From Cellulomonas marina (GTDB lineage Bacteria > Actinomycetota > Actinomycetes > Actinomycetales > Cellulomonadaceae): a DNA stretch of 55,320 nt. The number at the start of each line of letters is the position of its first letter. The stretch's first letter is position 1. Both the position numbers and the translations under genes were made by a program. This document shows positions 34,542 to 47,029 of the stretch, piece after piece. Under the pieces are notes generated by a model that was not told the DNA's origin, searched no databases, and was given only the letters and a program-made list of their open reading frames with translations. The DNA lies in NCBI RefSeq assembly GCF_900111925.1, contig NZ_FOKA01000022.1:1-55320 (forward strand), read 5' to 3'.

Positions 34542-35017
34542 GCGCACCCGACCCCCGTCCCGCCCCCCCTGCCGGCAGCACGTCCGGCAGCACGTCAAGC
34601 AGCGCGTCCGGTACCGCGCGCGAGGTGGAGGCCGTCTTCCGGCTCGCCCTGCGCGACGTCCTCGTCCTCCTCGGCGTCCTGGCCGTGGTGGGGCTCGCGG
34701 TGGGCTGGTTCGCCGCCGGCACCGCCGGGGTGTGGGGGGCGCTCCTCGGGGTGGGCCTGGCCCTCGTGTTCTCCGGCACGACGATCGTGTCGATGCTGCG
34801 GACGGCCCACGCGACGCCGCAGGCGATGGCAGGCGTCGTCATGGGGGCCTGGCTGGTGAAGGTCGTCGTCGTCGTGGCGGCGCTGGCGGTGCTGCGCGGC
34901 ATGGACTTCTACAGCCGGCCGGTGCTCGCGGGCGTGCTCGCGGTGGGTGTCATCGGCTCGGCGCTCCTGGACTACCGCGCGGTGCAGCGGGCCCGGATCC
35001 CGTACGTCGGCGCCTGA
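34538..35017 (+). CDS. atpI: ATP synthase protein I-like membrane protein
   Basis: Small accessory membrane protein upstream of ATP synthase genes, thought to help assemble the c-ring. 159 residues: a Ser/Gly/Pro-rich N-terminal tail encoded partly by a 12-bp repeat, then four hydrophobic segments (two helical hairpins). Sequence is not strongly conserved in this family; the assignment rests on topology, size and position. ATG overlaps the upstream stop (ATGA). Confidence 0.85.
   Translation: MSAPDPRPAPPAGSTSGSTSSSASGTAREVEAVFRLALRDVLVLLGVLAVVGLAVGWFAAGTAGVWGALLGVGLALVFSGTTIVSMLRTAHATPQAMAGVVMGAWLVKVVVVVAALAVLRGMDFYSRPVLAGVLAVGVIGSALLDYRAVQRARIPYVGA
34574..34609 (+). repeat. 12-bp x3 tandem repeat in the atpI N-terminus
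   Basis: GGCAGCACGTCC with variants at 34574, 34586 and 34598 encodes Gly-Ser-Thr-Ser units at about residues 13-24, ahead of the first membrane helix. Confidence 0.82.
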
Positions 35018-35038
35018 CGCCGGGCGGAGGCGGCCGCC

Positions 35039-35110
35039 GTCGTCGAGCCGGTCGTCGTGCCCGTCGTCGAGCCGGTCGTCGAGCCCGTCGTCGAGCCCGT
35101 CCTCGTACCC
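35039..35110. repeat. 12-bp x6 tandem repeat between atpI and atpB
   Basis: GTCGTCGAGCC(C/G) starts at 35039 and recurs every 12 bases to 35110, with substitutions in units 2 and 6. It begins 21 bases after the atpI stop. Non-coding as read here. Confidence 0.92.
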
Positions 35111-35224
35111 GTCACCGGGTCAGTGGTGGGTGCCCGGTAGTTCCCGTTCGTCCCGGTCGGCAAGGTCACACCGCACGGCCGCGGCGGGCGCCCGGCGGGG
35201 CCCGGAGGGCGGGTGAGGATGGGT

Positions 35225-35230
35225 TAGGCT
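35225..35230 (+). promoter_or_regulatory. possible -10 of an internal atp operon promoter
   Basis: TAGGCT lies in the 297-base atpI-atpB gap, about 85 bases before the inferred atpB start. It matches the TANNNT -10 seen at other promoters here. No -35 is apparent. The rest of the gap holds the 12-bp repeat and no gene. Confidence 0.4.
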
Positions 35231-35314
35231 CTCCCCGTCCTCGACGGCCCGGGTGCCGACCGGCGTGGCCTGCGCTGATGCTCGCCCGCCCACCCCAGAC
35301 CCCAGGAGTGCGAC

Positions 35315-37161
<1,847 letters not shown>

Positions 37162-37162
<1 letters not shown>

Positions 37163-37974
37163 TGCGCGGCACGAGCCGGGTCTCGTTCGAGGCGGCGGAG
37201 CAGGCCTTCGAGCCGGTGCTCGCCGCCGCGGGCGCGGAGGCGACGTCGCTGGGGCAGGAGCTGTTCGCCCTGGTCGACGCGCTCGACGGGTCCGGTTCGC
37301 TGCGGCGCACGCTGACGGACCCGGCCCTCGGCGGCGACGCCAAGGCCGGGCTCGTCGGGCGGCTCCTGGGCGGGGCGGACCCGCGGACGGTCGCGGCCGT
37401 CCAGGACCTCGTGCGTCGCCGCTGGTCGGCGCAGGAGGACCTGGCCGAGGCGGTCGAGGGGCTGGCGTTCCACGCCGTCCTGGCCTCCGCCCAGGCGCGG
37501 GGCGAGCTCGACCGCGTCGAGGACGAGCTGTTCCGGTTCTCGCGCGTGCTCGTCGCCCAGCGGGAGGTGCGGCAGACGCTCGTCGAGCCGCGCATCGCCC
37601 CGGAGGCGCGGGCGGGGCTCGTCGAGCAGATCCTCGGTGGGCGCGCGACCCCGGAGACGCTGCAGCTCGCACGCCGGGCCGCCGCGGCCCCGCGCGGCCG
37701 CCGCTACGCGGCCACGCTCGGCCGCCTGTCCGACGTGGCCGCGCAGCGCCGCAGCCGTTCGGTCGCCACGGTGACGACGGTGGCGCCGCTGCGGCCGGAG
37801 CAGGAGCGGCGGCTGTCGGACCTGCTGCGTCGCGCCTCCGGCCGGGCCGTGCAGCTGCACGTCGTGGTCGACCCCACCGTGATCGGCGGCCTGCGCGTGC
37901 AGCTCGGTCCGCAGGTGATGGACGCCACGACGCTGTCGCGCCTGGCCGACGCGCGTCGGCGGCTCGCCGGCTGA
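37162..37974 (+). CDS. atpH: ATP synthase F1 subunit delta
   Basis: Connects the peripheral stalk to the top of F1. 270 residues, the long actinobacterial form and separate from subunit b, unlike the mycobacterial b-delta fusion. The N-terminal helical bundle contains LFALVDALDGSGSLRRTLTDPALGGDAKAGLV, and the conserved C-terminal sheet ends VVDPTVIGGLRVQLGPQVMDATTLSRLADARRRL. ATG directly coupled to atpF. Confidence 0.96.
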
Positions 37975-37980
37975 CGCCCC

Positions 37981-38007
37981 GCCGCCCCGGCCGCGTGCCG
38001 GGGCGGC
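37981..38007 (+). other. intercistronic hairpin between atpH and atpA
   Basis: A perfect ten-base stem GCCGCCCCGG/CCGGGGCGGC with a seven-base loop lies in the 93-base gap. In an otherwise continuous operon this is more likely a processing or stability element than a terminator. Confidence 0.55.
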
Positions 38008-38067
38008 ACCCCCCGAACGAAGCGTTACCCCGCCCCGTGACCCGGGCGCCACGACAGGAGATGAGCA

Positions 38068-39693
38068 ATGGCTGAGCTGACGATCCGGCCGGAGGAGATC
38101 CGCGCCGCGCTGGACAGCTTCGTGCAGACCTACGAGCCGGCCGCCGCGGCGTCCGAGGAGGTCGGCCGCGTGGTCCTCGCGGGCGACGGCATCGCGCAGG
38201 TCGAGGGCCTCCCCGGCGCGATGGCCAACGAGCTGCTGCGCTTCGAGGACGGCACGCTCGGCCTCGCTCTGAACCTCGACGTCCGCGAGATCGGCGTCGT
38301 CGTCCTGGGCGAGTTCACGGGCATCGAGGAGGGCCAGGAGGTCCGCCGGACGGGCGAGGTCCTGTCCGTGGCCGTCGGCGACGGTTACCTCGGCCGCGTG
38401 GTCGACCCGCTCGGCAACCCGATCGACGGCCTGGGCGAGATCGTGACCGAGGGCCGCCGTGCCCTGGAGCTGCAGGCCCCCGGCGTCATGGCCCGCAAGT
38501 CGGTGCACGAGCCGCTGCAGACCGGCATCAAGGCCATCGACTCGATGATCCCGGTCGGTCGCGGCCAGCGGCAGCTCATCATCGGCGACCGTCAGACCGG
38601 CAAGACGGCGATCGCGATCGACACGATCATCAACCAGAAGGCCAACTGGGAGACGGGCGACCCGTCCCAGCAGGTGCGCTGCATCTACGTCGCCGTCGGC
38701 CAGAAGGGCTCGACGATCGCGGCCGTGCGCGGCGCCCTCGAGGAGGCCGGCGCGCTGGAGTACACGACCATCGTCGCGGCGCCCGCGTCCGACCCGGCGG
38801 GCTTCAAGTACCTCGCTCCCTACACCGGCTCGGCCATCGGCCAGCACTGGATGTACGGCGGCAAGCACGTCCTCATCGTCTTCGACGACCTGTCCAAGCA
38901 GGCCGAGGCGTACCGCGCCGTGTCCCTGCTGCTGCGCCGCCCGCCGGGCCGCGAGGCCTACCCCGGCGACGTCTTCTACCTGCACTCCCGCCTGCTGGAG
39001 CGCTGCGCGAAGCTGTCCGACGAGCTGGGCGCGGGCTCGATGACGGGCCTGCCGATGATCGAGACGAAGGCCAACGACGTGTCGGCCTACATCCCGACCA
39101 ACGTCATCTCCATCACCGACGGGCAGATCTTCCTCCAGTCGGACCTCTTCAACGCCGACCAGCGGCCGGCCGTCGACGTGGGCATCTCGGTGTCCCGCGT
39201 CGGTGGTGCCGCGCAGGTCAAGGCGATGAAGCAGGTCTCGGGCACGCTGAAGCTCGAGCTCGCGCAGTACCGCTCGCTCGAGGCGTTCGCGATGTTCGCC
39301 TCCGACCTCGACGCCGCGTCCCGGGCGCAGCTCACCCGCGGCGCCCGGCTCATGGAGCTGCTCAAGCAGCCCCAGTACTCGCCGTACCCGGTCGAGGAGC
39401 AGGTCGCCTCGGTCTGGGCGGGCACGAAGGGCAAGCTCGACGACGTGCCCGTCGCCGACGTCCGCCGCTTCGAGTCCGAGATGCTCGACCACCTGCGTCG
39501 CAGCACGGACGTCCTGACGACGATCGCCTCGACCGGCAAGCTGGACGACGCGACGGAGCAGGCGCTCGAGGCCGGCATCGACCAGTTCCGCGCGGGCTTC
39601 CTGCGCGGGGACGGCCGGGGCCTGGGCGCGGAGGAGGGCGACGCCGAGGCCACGCCCGAGCAGGAGCAGATCGTCCGGCAGAAGAAGGGCTGA
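38068..39693 (+). CDS. atpA: ATP synthase F1 subunit alpha
   Basis: Non-catalytic nucleotide-binding subunit of F1. Walker [19 protein letters not shown], the alpha-type [26 protein letters not shown] and the signature [17 protein letters not shown]. 541 residues; the final ~25 ([21 protein letters not shown]) form an acidic tail as in other actinobacteria. GACAGGAGATGAG places a good ribosome-binding site before the ATG. Confidence 0.98.
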   Translation: MAELTIRPEEIRAALDSFVQTYEPAAAASEEVGRVVLAGDGIAQVEGLPGAMANELLRFEDGTLGLALNLDVREIGVVVLGEFTGIEEGQEVRRTGEVLSVAVGDGYLGRVVDPLGNPIDGLGEIVTEGRRALELQAPGVMARKSVHEPLQTGIKAIDSMIPVGRGQRQLIIGDRQTGKTAIAIDTIINQKANWETGDPSQQVRCIYVAVGQKGSTIAAVRGALEEAGALEYTTIVAAPASDPAGFKYLAPYTGSAIGQHWMYGGKHVLIVFDDLSKQAEAYRAVSLLLRRPPGREAYPGDVFYLHSRLLERCAKLSDELGAGSMTGLPMIETKANDVSAYIPTNVISITDGQIFLQSDLFNADQRPAVDVGISVSRVGGAAQVKAMKQVSGTLKLELAQYRSLEAFAMFASDLDAASRAQLTRGARLMELLKQPQYSPYPVEEQVASVWAGTKGKLDDVPVADVRRFESEMLDHLRRSTDVLTTIASTGKLDDATEQALEAGIDQFRAGFLRGDGRGLGAEEGDAEATPEQEQIVRQKKG

Positions 39694-39695
39694 CG

Positions 39696-40586
39696 ATGGC
39701 CGGCCAGCAGCGCGTCTACAAGGCGCGCATCCGTTCGACGCAGTCGCTGAAGAAGATGTTCCGGGCGCAGGAGCTCATCGCCGCGTCCCGCATCGGGCGC
39801 GCCCGCGACCGCGTCAGCCGGGCCGTGCCGTACTCGCGGGCGATCACGCGGGCGGTGTCCGCCGTGGCCACGCACACGGACGTCCGGCACCGCTACCTCG
39901 TCGAGCGCACGGACACCCGCCGGGTGGCCGTGCTGCTCGTCGCCTCGGACCGCGGCATGGCCGGCGCCTACTCGGCGTCGGTCATCCGCGAGACGGAGCG
40001 CCTCGTCGAGAAGCTGCAGGCGGAGGGCAAGGAGGTCGAGCTGTACGTCGCCGGGCGGCGTGCGGTCTCGTACTACACCTTCCGCCGCCGGCAGCTGGCC
40101 GGTGTCTGGACCGGGCAGTCGGACGCGCCCCAGGTGGAGACGGCCGACGAGATCGCCGCCACGCTGCTCGACGCGTTCAAGCGCCCGGGGGCCGAGGGCG
40201 TCGGGGAGCTGCACATCGTCTTCACGCAGTTCGTCAACATGGTGACGCAGCGCCCGCGGGTCATCCGGATGCTCCCGCTGGAGATCGTCGACGGGGTCGA
40301 GGGGACGTCCGCCCACACGGCCTTCCCGCTCTACGAGTTCGAGCCCGACCCCGCCACGGTGCTCGACGACCTGCTCCCGCGCTACGTGCGCAGCCGGATC
40401 TACGCGTGCCTCCTGCAGGCCGCCGCGTCCGAGCTGGCCGCGCGGCAGCGGGCCATGCACACCGCCACGGACAACGCCGAGGACCTCATCCGCACCTACA
40501 CGCGGCTGGCCAACCAGGCGCGCCAGGGCGAGATCACCCAGGAGATCAGCGAGATCGTGTCGGGCGCCGACGCGCTCGCCTCCTGA
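39696..40586 (+). CDS. atpG: ATP synthase F1 subunit gamma
   Basis: Central rotor shaft. N-terminal coiled-coil helix ([29 protein letters not shown]), the Rossmann-like middle with [17 protein letters not shown], and the C-terminal helix [40 protein letters not shown] ending. 296 residues. ATG begins two bases after the atpA stop. Confidence 0.97.
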   Translation: MAGQQRVYKARIRSTQSLKKMFRAQELIAASRIGRARDRVSRAVPYSRAITRAVSAVATHTDVRHRYLVERTDTRRVAVLLVASDRGMAGAYSASVIRETERLVEKLQAEGKEVELYVAGRRAVSYYTFRRRQLAGVWTGQSDAPQVETADEIAATLLDAFKRPGAEGVGELHIVFTQFVNMVTQRPRVIRMLPLEIVDGVEGTSAHTAFPLYEFEPDPATVLDDLLPRYVRSRIYACLLQAAASELAARQRAMHTATDNAEDLIRTYTRLANQARQGEITQEISEIVSGADALAS

Positions 40587-42155
<1,569 letters not shown>

Positions 42156-42161
42156 CGTCCC

Positions 42162-42201
42162 GCACGGGGACGGCCGTCGTCGCGACGGACCGGCCCCGTG
42201 C
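42162..42201 (+). other. branched hairpin between atpD and atpC
   Basis: Outer arms GCACGGGG/CCCCGTGC (42162-42169, 42194-42201) enclose an inner CCGTCG-TCG-CGACGG stem. It lies in the 110-base gap starting seven bases after the atpD stop. Confidence 0.5.
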
Positions 42202-42265
42202 GACGTCCCGCCCCCACCGCCGTCCGGCGCCGCCGGTCGACGGCCCGCACGCATCAGGAGGTCAG

Positions 42266-42544
42266 GTGGCAGAGCTCGAGGTCGACATCGTCGCGGCGGA
42301 CGGCAAGGTGTGGTCCGGCTCGGCGCGCCAGGTGTCGGCGCCCGCGGCGGACGGCGAGATCGGGATCCTCGCGGGGCACACGCCGGTCCTCTCGGTGCTG
42401 CGCCCCGGCGAGGTGCGCGTCATCCCCGGCGGCGGCGGGTCGCCGCAGCGCTGGACGGTCGAGGGCGGGTTCCTGTCCGTCGACTCGGACCAGGTCACGG
42501 TCGTCGTGGACGCGGCGCGCCCGGTCGCACCGGCCGGGCGCTGA
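42266..42544 (+). CDS. atpC: ATP synthase F1 subunit epsilon
   Basis: Rotor subunit that couples and regulates F1. 92 residues: the N-terminal beta-sandwich only (VDIVAADGKVWSGSARQVSAPAADGEIGILAGHTPVLSVL and the GGFLSVD segment). It lacks the C-terminal two-helix arm that inhibits ATP hydrolysis in longer forms, as in several actinobacteria. GTG with AGGAGG nine bases upstream. Confidence 0.95.
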   Translation: MAELEVDIVAADGKVWSGSARQVSAPAADGEIGILAGHTPVLSVLRPGEVRVIPGGGGSPQRWTVEGGFLSVDSDQVTVVVDAARPVAPAGR

Positions 42545-42557
42545 GGTCGTCACGGGC

Positions 42558-42968
42558 GTGAGCGGCTGGGACGTGGTGCTGACGGCGCTCGTCGTCGTGG
42601 TCGTGCTCGTCCTGCCCGCCCTCGCCTGGTGGCGCAGCGGCGTCCGTGCGCGCCGCACCGGCGCGTTCTCGTGCGCGCTCGGGCGGTCGGCGGACGGTCC
42701 CTGGCGCGCCGGGACGGCGACCTACGGCGCCAGCCGCCTCACGTGGACGCCGGGGCCGCTGACGCGTGCCCGTGGGCGCGTGGAGCTGGCGCGCCGCAGG
42801 CTCGCCGTCACCGACCGGGTGCCGGTGCACGCGCACGGGGTGCAGCTCCTCGTCGTGACGTGCCGCGCGGCGGACCGGACGGTGCACCTGCGCATGTCCC
42901 CGGAGGCCTACGCCGGGCTCACGTCCTGGCTCGAGGCCACCCCCACCGGAGTCGACGCGTACGTCTGA
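42558..42968 (+). CDS. DUF2550 single-pass membrane protein
   Basis: A 136-residue protein with one N-terminal membrane helix ([20 protein letters not shown]) and a cytosolic beta-rich domain with [29 protein letters not shown]. This is the conserved actinobacterial protein found right after atpC (mycobacterial Rv1312 position). Function unknown. GTG 13 bases after the atpC stop, probably part of the atp transcript. Confidence 0.9.
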   Translation: MSGWDVVLTALVVVVVLVLPALAWWRSGVRARRTGAFSCALGRSADGPWRAGTATYGASRLTWTPGPLTRARGRVELARRRLAVTDRVPVHAHGVQLLVVTCRAADRTVHLRMSPEAYAGLTSWLEATPTGVDAYV

Positions 42969-43017
42969 CACGCCGCGCGCCGACCTGCTCGTCGGTGTCG
43001 CCGCCGGCCGACGTCCG

Positions 43018-43129
43018 CTCATCGACGTCCTTGCTCATCGACGTCCTTGCTCATCGACGTCCTTGCTCATCGACGTCCTTGCTCATCGACGTCCCTGCTC
43101 GTCGACGTCCCTGCTCCCCGAGGTCCCTG
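43018..43129. repeat. 16-bp x7 tandem repeat ending three bases before nucS
   Basis: CTCATCGACGTCCTTG is repeated exactly at 43018, 43034, 43050 and 43066. Three progressively diverged copies follow at 43082, 43098 and 43114. The array occupies 112 of the 163 bases between DUF2550 and nucS and fills the place where a Shine-Dalgarno would be. Each copy adds 16 bases, not a multiple of three. Confidence 0.96.
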
Positions 43130-43131
43130 CC

Positions 43132-43827
43132 GTGCGACTCGTCGTCGCGGAGTGCGCCGCCCGGTACACGGGCCGCCTCTCCGCCCAGCTCCCGCGTGCG
43201 CCGCGGCTGCTCGTCGTCAAGGCCGACGGCAGCGTGCTGCTGCACTCCGACGGCGGCTCCTACAAGCCCTTGAACTGGATGAGCCCGCCGTGCGCGCTCG
43301 TCGTGGGCGAGCCGGACGCGGCGCAGGCGGCGGCCGGCGTCACCGAGGTGTGGACGGTGCAGCACGCCAAGTCCGACGACCGGCTCGAGATCGAGCTCTA
43401 CGCGGTGCAGCACGACTCCGCCCACGAGCTCGGGGTGGACCCCGGGCTCGTCAAGGACGGCGTGGAGGCGCACCTGCAGCGGCTGCTGGCCGAGCAGGTC
43501 GCGCTGCTCGGTCCCGGCCACGTCCTCGTCCGCCGGGAGTACCCCACGGCGATCGGTCCCGTCGACCTGCTCGTCAAGGACCCCGCGGGCGGGACGGTCG
43601 CGGTCGAGATCAAGCGCCGCGGCGACATCGACGGCGTCGAGCAGCTCACCCGCTACCTCGAGCTCCTCAACCGCGACCCGCTGCTGGCCCCCGTGCGGGG
43701 CGTGCTCGCCGCCCAGGAGATCAGGCTCCAGGCGCGGGTGCTGGCCGTCGACCGCGGCATCCGGCCGCTCGTGCTCGACTACGAGGCCATGAAGGGCGTC
43801 GACGACGTGGACGCCCGGCTCTTCTAG
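43132..43827 (+). CDS. nucS: mismatch-specific endonuclease NucS/EndoMS
   Basis: Cuts both strands at G-T, G-G and T-T mismatches; it provides the non-canonical mismatch repair of actinobacteria, which lack MutS/MutL. The start [21 protein letters not shown] matches the family N-terminus. [25 protein letters not shown] is the DNA-binding domain. The RecB-like nuclease core has [31 protein letters not shown] with the D-E-K catalytic triad. The C-terminus DDVDARLF is a likely sliding-clamp peptide. 231 residues. No Shine-Dalgarno precedes the GTG; instead a tandem repeat does. The frame continues open upstream to a TTG at 43063, but those residues would be repeat-encoded. Its stop overlaps the convergent lacI stop. 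Confidence 0.96.
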   Translation: MRLVVAECAARYTGRLSAQLPRAPRLLVVKADGSVLLHSDGGSYKPLNWMSPPCALVVGEPDAAQAAAGVTEVWTVQHAKSDDRLEIELYAVQHDSAHELGVDPGLVKDGVEAHLQRLLAEQVALLGPGHVLVRREYPTAIGPVDLLVKDPAGGTVAVEIKRRGDIDGVEQLTRYLELLNRDPLLAPVRGVLAAQEIRLQARVLAVDRGIRPLVLDYEAMKGVDDVDARLF

Positions 43828-44867
43828 GCGCCGACGCGGTCGTCGGCGGCGGCCCTGGTGACGGTGACCGGCGGGGCGGCCAGGCTCTCGTCGCCGAGCA
43901 GCGCCGGCGTCACCAGCCGCGTCTCCGGCACGGCGTCGCCGCCCAGGCGGGCCATGACCATCTCGACCGCCGTGCGGCCGATGCGCATGCCGGGCACCTC
44001 GATCGTCGAGACCGGCACCGGGAGCGCCGCCGCGATGTCGACGGGGGACACCGCGACGAGCGAGACGTCCTCGGGGACGCGCAGGCCGCGCCGCTCGAGC
44101 CCGGCCAGCACCCCCCCGAGGGCAGCCTCGTTGTGCACGACGAGCCCGGTGGTGCCCGGCTGCTGCGCCAGGACCTTGTCGACGGCGTCCACGCCACCGG
44201 CGAAACCGGGCGCCGCGGGGACGAGGAGCGCGTCGACGCCCTCCGCCCCGGCCTGCGCGCGGACGCCGTCGCGCATCCGCAGCGCGTAGTTCGCGTGCTG
44301 GGCGATCTCCTCCTGCGAGGCGCCGACGAGCGCGATCCGCCGGTGGCCGCGCCGCGCCAGCTCGCGGACGGCCAGCCGGCCGGCGGCCCCGAAGTCGAGG
44401 TCGACGCACGCGAGGCCCGTCGTGTCGTCGGGCACGCCGATGAGCACGCAGGGGACGGTGAGCGCCCGCAGCGCGGGCAGCCGCGGGTCGTCGGAGCCGA
44501 TGTCCATCACCACGATCGCGTCGGCGGTCGAGCTGCCCGCGACCCGGGCCATGCCGGTCGGGTCGTCCTGCGTGAGGAGCAGGACGTCGTGGTCGTGCTC
44601 GCGGGCGGCGGTCACCACGCCGCCGACGAACTGCATGATGATCTGCACGTTGATGCCGGGCCGGAACGGCACGACGAGGGCGATGACGTCGCTGCGGCTG
44701 GACGCCAGGGCCCGGGCGCCGGCGTGCGCGTGGTAGTCGAGCTCGCGCACGGCGCGCTCCACGCGGGCGCGGGTGGCCGCCGAGATCGGCCGCTTGCCCG
44801 AGAGGGCGTAGGACACCGTGGAGACCGACACCCCCGCCGCGCGTGCCACGTCGTCGATCGTCGCCAC
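43824..44867 (-). CDS. LacI-family repressor (CelR-like)
   Basis: A 347-residue regulator. The N-terminal HTH with hinge helix is [36 protein letters not shown] periplasmic-binding-protein-like sugar domain follows. It diverges from a GH1 beta-glucosidase gene. The shared gap carries a near-exact copy of the CelR operator known from Thermobifida fusca, so it very probably responds to cellobiose or related beta-glucosides and represses bgl and possibly itself. Stop codon overlaps the convergent nucS stop by two bases. Confidence 0.92.
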   Translation of the reverse strand: MATIDDVARAAGVSVSTVSYALSGKRPISAATRARVERAVRELDYHAHAGARALASSRSDVIALVVPFRPGINVQIIMQFVGGVVTAAREHDHDVLLLTQDDPTGMARVAGSSTADAIVVMDIGSDDPRLPALRALTVPCVLIGVPDDTTGLACVDLDFGAAGRLAVRELARRGHRRIALVGASQEEIAQHANYALRMRDGVRAQAGAEGVDALLVPAAPGFAGGVDAVDKVLAQQPGTTGLVVHNEAALGGVLAGLERRGLRVPEDVSLVAVSPVDIAAALPVPVSTIEVPGMRIGRTAVEMVMARLGGDAVPETRLVTPALLGDESLAAPPVTVTRAAADDRVGA

Positions 44868-44934
44868 GCCAGCCTCCGTCCGGACTGGCGCGCCTGCGCG
44901 CGCCTGCGGTCACTCTAGGGCGTCGAGGCGTTGC

Positions 44935-44948
44935 TCGAAACGCTTCGA
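44935..44948. promoter_or_regulatory. second LacI-type operator-like palindrome
   Basis: TCGAAACGCTTCGA is palindromic except at the central four positions and has the A-CG-T core usual for LacI-family sites. It lies between the lacI start and the CelR-type box, where it could mediate autoregulation. Confidence 0.4.
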
Positions 44949-44979
44949 CCTGCAGAGGGCGACGTTCTGGTCCTGGTAC

Positions 44980-45009
44980 TTGCGGGAGCGCTCCCACGTC
45001 ACCTAGCGT
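44980..45009 (+). promoter_or_regulatory. beta-glucosidase promoter with embedded CelR-type operator
   Basis: TTGCGG (44980-44985), an 18-base spacer and TAGCGT (45004-45009) form a plausible promoter. Positions 44983-44996 read CGGGAGCGCTCCCA, one base off the CelR operator TGGGAGCGCTCCCA, and lie across the -35/-10 spacer. The -10 itself is inside an inverted repeat CGTCAC-CTAG-CGTGACG. Confidence 0.75.
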
Positions 45010-45048
45010 GACGACCCGACACCGCTGTCCCACCCACCGGAGGACCTC

Positions 45049-46527
45049 ATGCCGACCACCCGCCCGTCGGGCCGCACGTTCCCGACCGACTTCCTCTGGG
45101 GATCGGCCACCGCGTCGTACCAGATCGAGGGCGCCGCGGCCAAGGGGGGCCGCACGGCCTCCATCTGGGACACCTTCTCCCGCACGCCCGGCAAGGTCCT
45201 CGACGGGGACACCGGCGACGTCGCGTCGGACCACTACCACCACGTGGCCGAGGACGTCGCGCTCATGCAGGCGATCGGCCTGCAGGCCTACCGGCTGTCC
45301 ATCGCGTGGCCGCGCGTGCAGCCGGGCGGCTCCGGCGAGTTCAACGAGGAGGGCATCGCCTTCTACCGGGACCTGCTCGACCGGCTGCGCGCCGCGGGCA
45401 TCGCCCCGGTCGTGACGCTCTACCACTGGGACCTGCCGCAGGAGCTCGAGGACGCGGGCGGCTGGACCAACCGCGAGACCGCGGTCGCCTTCGGCGAGTA
45501 CGCCCGCCGCATGGCGCTCGAGCTGGGCGACCGCGTCTCGCTCTGGACGACGCTCAACGAGCCGTGGTGCTCCGCGTACCTCGGCTACGCCTCCGGCGTG
45601 CACGCCCCCGGGGTCACCGACGGCGCCGCCGCGCTGGCCGCCGTGCACCACCTCAACCTCGCGCACGGCCTGGCGGCGCGGGCGATCCGTGAGGTCCTCG
45701 GCGAGGACGCGCCCGTCTCGGTGACGCTCAACCTGCACGTCACACGTGCGGCGAGCGACGACCCCGCCGACGTGGACGCCAAGGCGCAGATCGACACCAT
45801 CGCCAACGAGGTCTTCCTCGGCCCGATGCTCGAGGGCGCCTACCCGGAGCGCGTCTTCACGGACACCGCCGCGGTCAGCGACTGGTCCTTCGTCCAGGAC
45901 GGCGACCTCGAGACCATCCGCGTGCCGCTGACGCAGCTCGGCGTCAACTACTACTCCACCGGCCGCGTGCGGGCCGGTGTGCCGGCCGTCGGCGACGGCG
46001 GGCCCGGCCCGGACGGGCACAAGTCCTCCGGCCACAGCCCCTGGGTCGGCGCCACGGAGGTGGAGTTCCTGCCCCAGCCCGGCCCGCACACCGCGATGGG
46101 CTGGAACATCGAGCCGCAGGGCCTCGTCGACCTGCTCCTCGAGCTGCGGGACCGCTACCCGGCGCTGCCGCTGGTCATCACGGAGAACGGCGCGGCCTTC
46201 GAGGACGTGGTCGAGGACGGCCGCGTCCACGACCCGGAGCGCATCGCCTACGTCCACGACCACGTCGACGCCGTCGGCGAGGCCATGGCGGCGGGTGCCG
46301 ACGTGCGCGGGTACTTCGTCTGGTCGCTCATGGACAACTTCGAGTGGGCCTACGGCTACTCCAAGCGCTTCGGCATCGTGCACATCGACTACACCACGGG
46401 CACGCGCACCCCGAAGGACTCGGCGGCGTGGTACGCCGAGCTCATCCGGACGCGGACGGTGCCGGCGCCCGACGCGCTGGCCGAGCTCGTCGTGCCGGGT
46501 GCGGCGGAGACGGTCACCGTCGCCTGA
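45049..46527 (+). CDS. family 1 beta-glucosidase
   Basis: Cytoplasmic retaining beta-glucosidase hydrolysing cellobiose and short cellodextrins. GH1 barrel with the N-terminal [15 protein letters not shown], the acid/base in TLNEPW (about Glu171) and the nucleophile in ITENGAAF (about Glu379), plus [18 protein letters not shown] for substrate binding. 492 residues and no signal peptide. GGAGG lies eight bases before the ATG. Controlled by the divergent CelR-like repressor, the arrangement of celR and bgl genes in cellulolytic actinobacteria. Confidence 0.97.
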   Translation: MPTTRPSGRTFPTDFLWGSATASYQIEGAAAKGGRTASIWDTFSRTPGKVLDGDTGDVASDHYHHVAEDVALMQAIGLQAYRLSIAWPRVQPGGSGEFNEEGIAFYRDLLDRLRAAGIAPVVTLYHWDLPQELEDAGGWTNRETAVAFGEYARRMALELGDRVSLWTTLNEPWCSAYLGYASGVHAPGVTDGAAALAAVHHLNLAHGLAARAIREVLGEDAPVSVTLNLHVTRAASDDPADVDAKAQIDTIANEVFLGPMLEGAYPERVFTDTAAVSDWSFVQDGDLETIRVPLTQLGVNYYSTGRVRAGVPAVGDGGPGPDGHKSSGHSPWVGATEVEFLPQPGPHTAMGWNIEPQGLVDLLLELRDRYPALPLVITENGAAFEDVVEDGRVHDPERIAYVHDHVDAVGEAMAAGADVRGYFVWSLMDNFEWAYGYSKRFGIVHIDYTTGTRTPKDSAAWYAELIRTRTVPAPDALAELVVPGAAETVTVA

Positions 46528-46548
46528 CGCGCACGGCGCGGGTCGGCC

Positions 46549-46572
46549 AGGTCGACCAGCAGGTCGACCAGC
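46549..46572. repeat. 12-bp x2 tandem repeat after the beta-glucosidase gene
   Basis: AGGTCGACCAGC is repeated exactly, with a degenerate half unit before it, and directly abuts the terminator at 46573. Confidence 0.75.
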
Positions 46573-46612
46573 AGGGCCGGCGGGGACGTCCACGGACGTC
46601 GCCGCCGGCCCT
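46573..46612 (+). terminator. strong terminator after the beta-glucosidase gene
   Basis: An 18-base stem (46573-46590 with 46595-46612, one mismatch) with loop CACG. No T-run. Confidence 0.8.
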
Positions 46613-46703
46613 CGTGCGTCACCGGACCGTCCGGCCACGACGACCGGTCCAGGGAACGGCCGCCGTGCGTGCCGCCGGCCGCGGGACGGGGGAGACTGGC
46701 GCC

Positions 46704-47018
46704 GTGCCCTCCTCCCGCCGCAGCCGCAAGCGCCCGTGGACGGAGCCGGTCCCGGAGCTCGACGTCCTGCGGGCCACCGGGGGCCGGACGGTCGAGGACG
46801 CCGGCGACGGCTCGTGGGTGGTCCAGCGCGTGCGCGGCTCGGACCGGTCCTACCGGTGCCCGGGGTGCGACCAGCTCGTCCCGCCCGGGACGCCGCACGT
46901 CGTCGCCTGGAGCGCCGAGGGCCTCTTCGGCGCGGACCGGGCCGTCGAGGACCGGCGCCACTGGCACAGCGCGTGCTGGTCCGCCCGCGGCCGACGCGGG
47001 CCGTCCCGTCGTCGCTAG
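46704..47018 (+). CDS. conserved actinobacterial zinc-ribbon-like protein
   Basis: A 104-residue basic protein with a CPGCDQLVPPGTPHVVAW motif and a later RRHWHSACW; the two Cys-Cys and His-His-Cys elements can form a zinc site. Both ends are Arg-rich. Family members are often mislabelled ATP/GTP-binding protein; I see no nucleotide motif. GTG at 46704 follows GGGGGAG. Function unknown; nucleic-acid binding is plausible from charge. Confidence 0.78.
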   Translation: MPSSRRSRKRPWTEPVPELDVLRATGGRTVEDAGDGSWVVQRVRGSDRSYRCPGCDQLVPPGTPHVVAWSAEGLFGADRAVEDRRHWHSACWSARGRRGPSRRR

Positions 47019-47021
47019 GCT
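47016..47021 (+). promoter_or_regulatory. leaderless -10 overlapping a stop codon
   Basis: TAGGCT contains the TAG stop of the zinc-ribbon gene and ends eight bases before the hydrolase GTG at 47030, so transcription would begin at about the start codon. No Shine-Dalgarno precedes that GTG. Confidence 0.5.
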
Positions 47022-47029
47022 CGACGACC

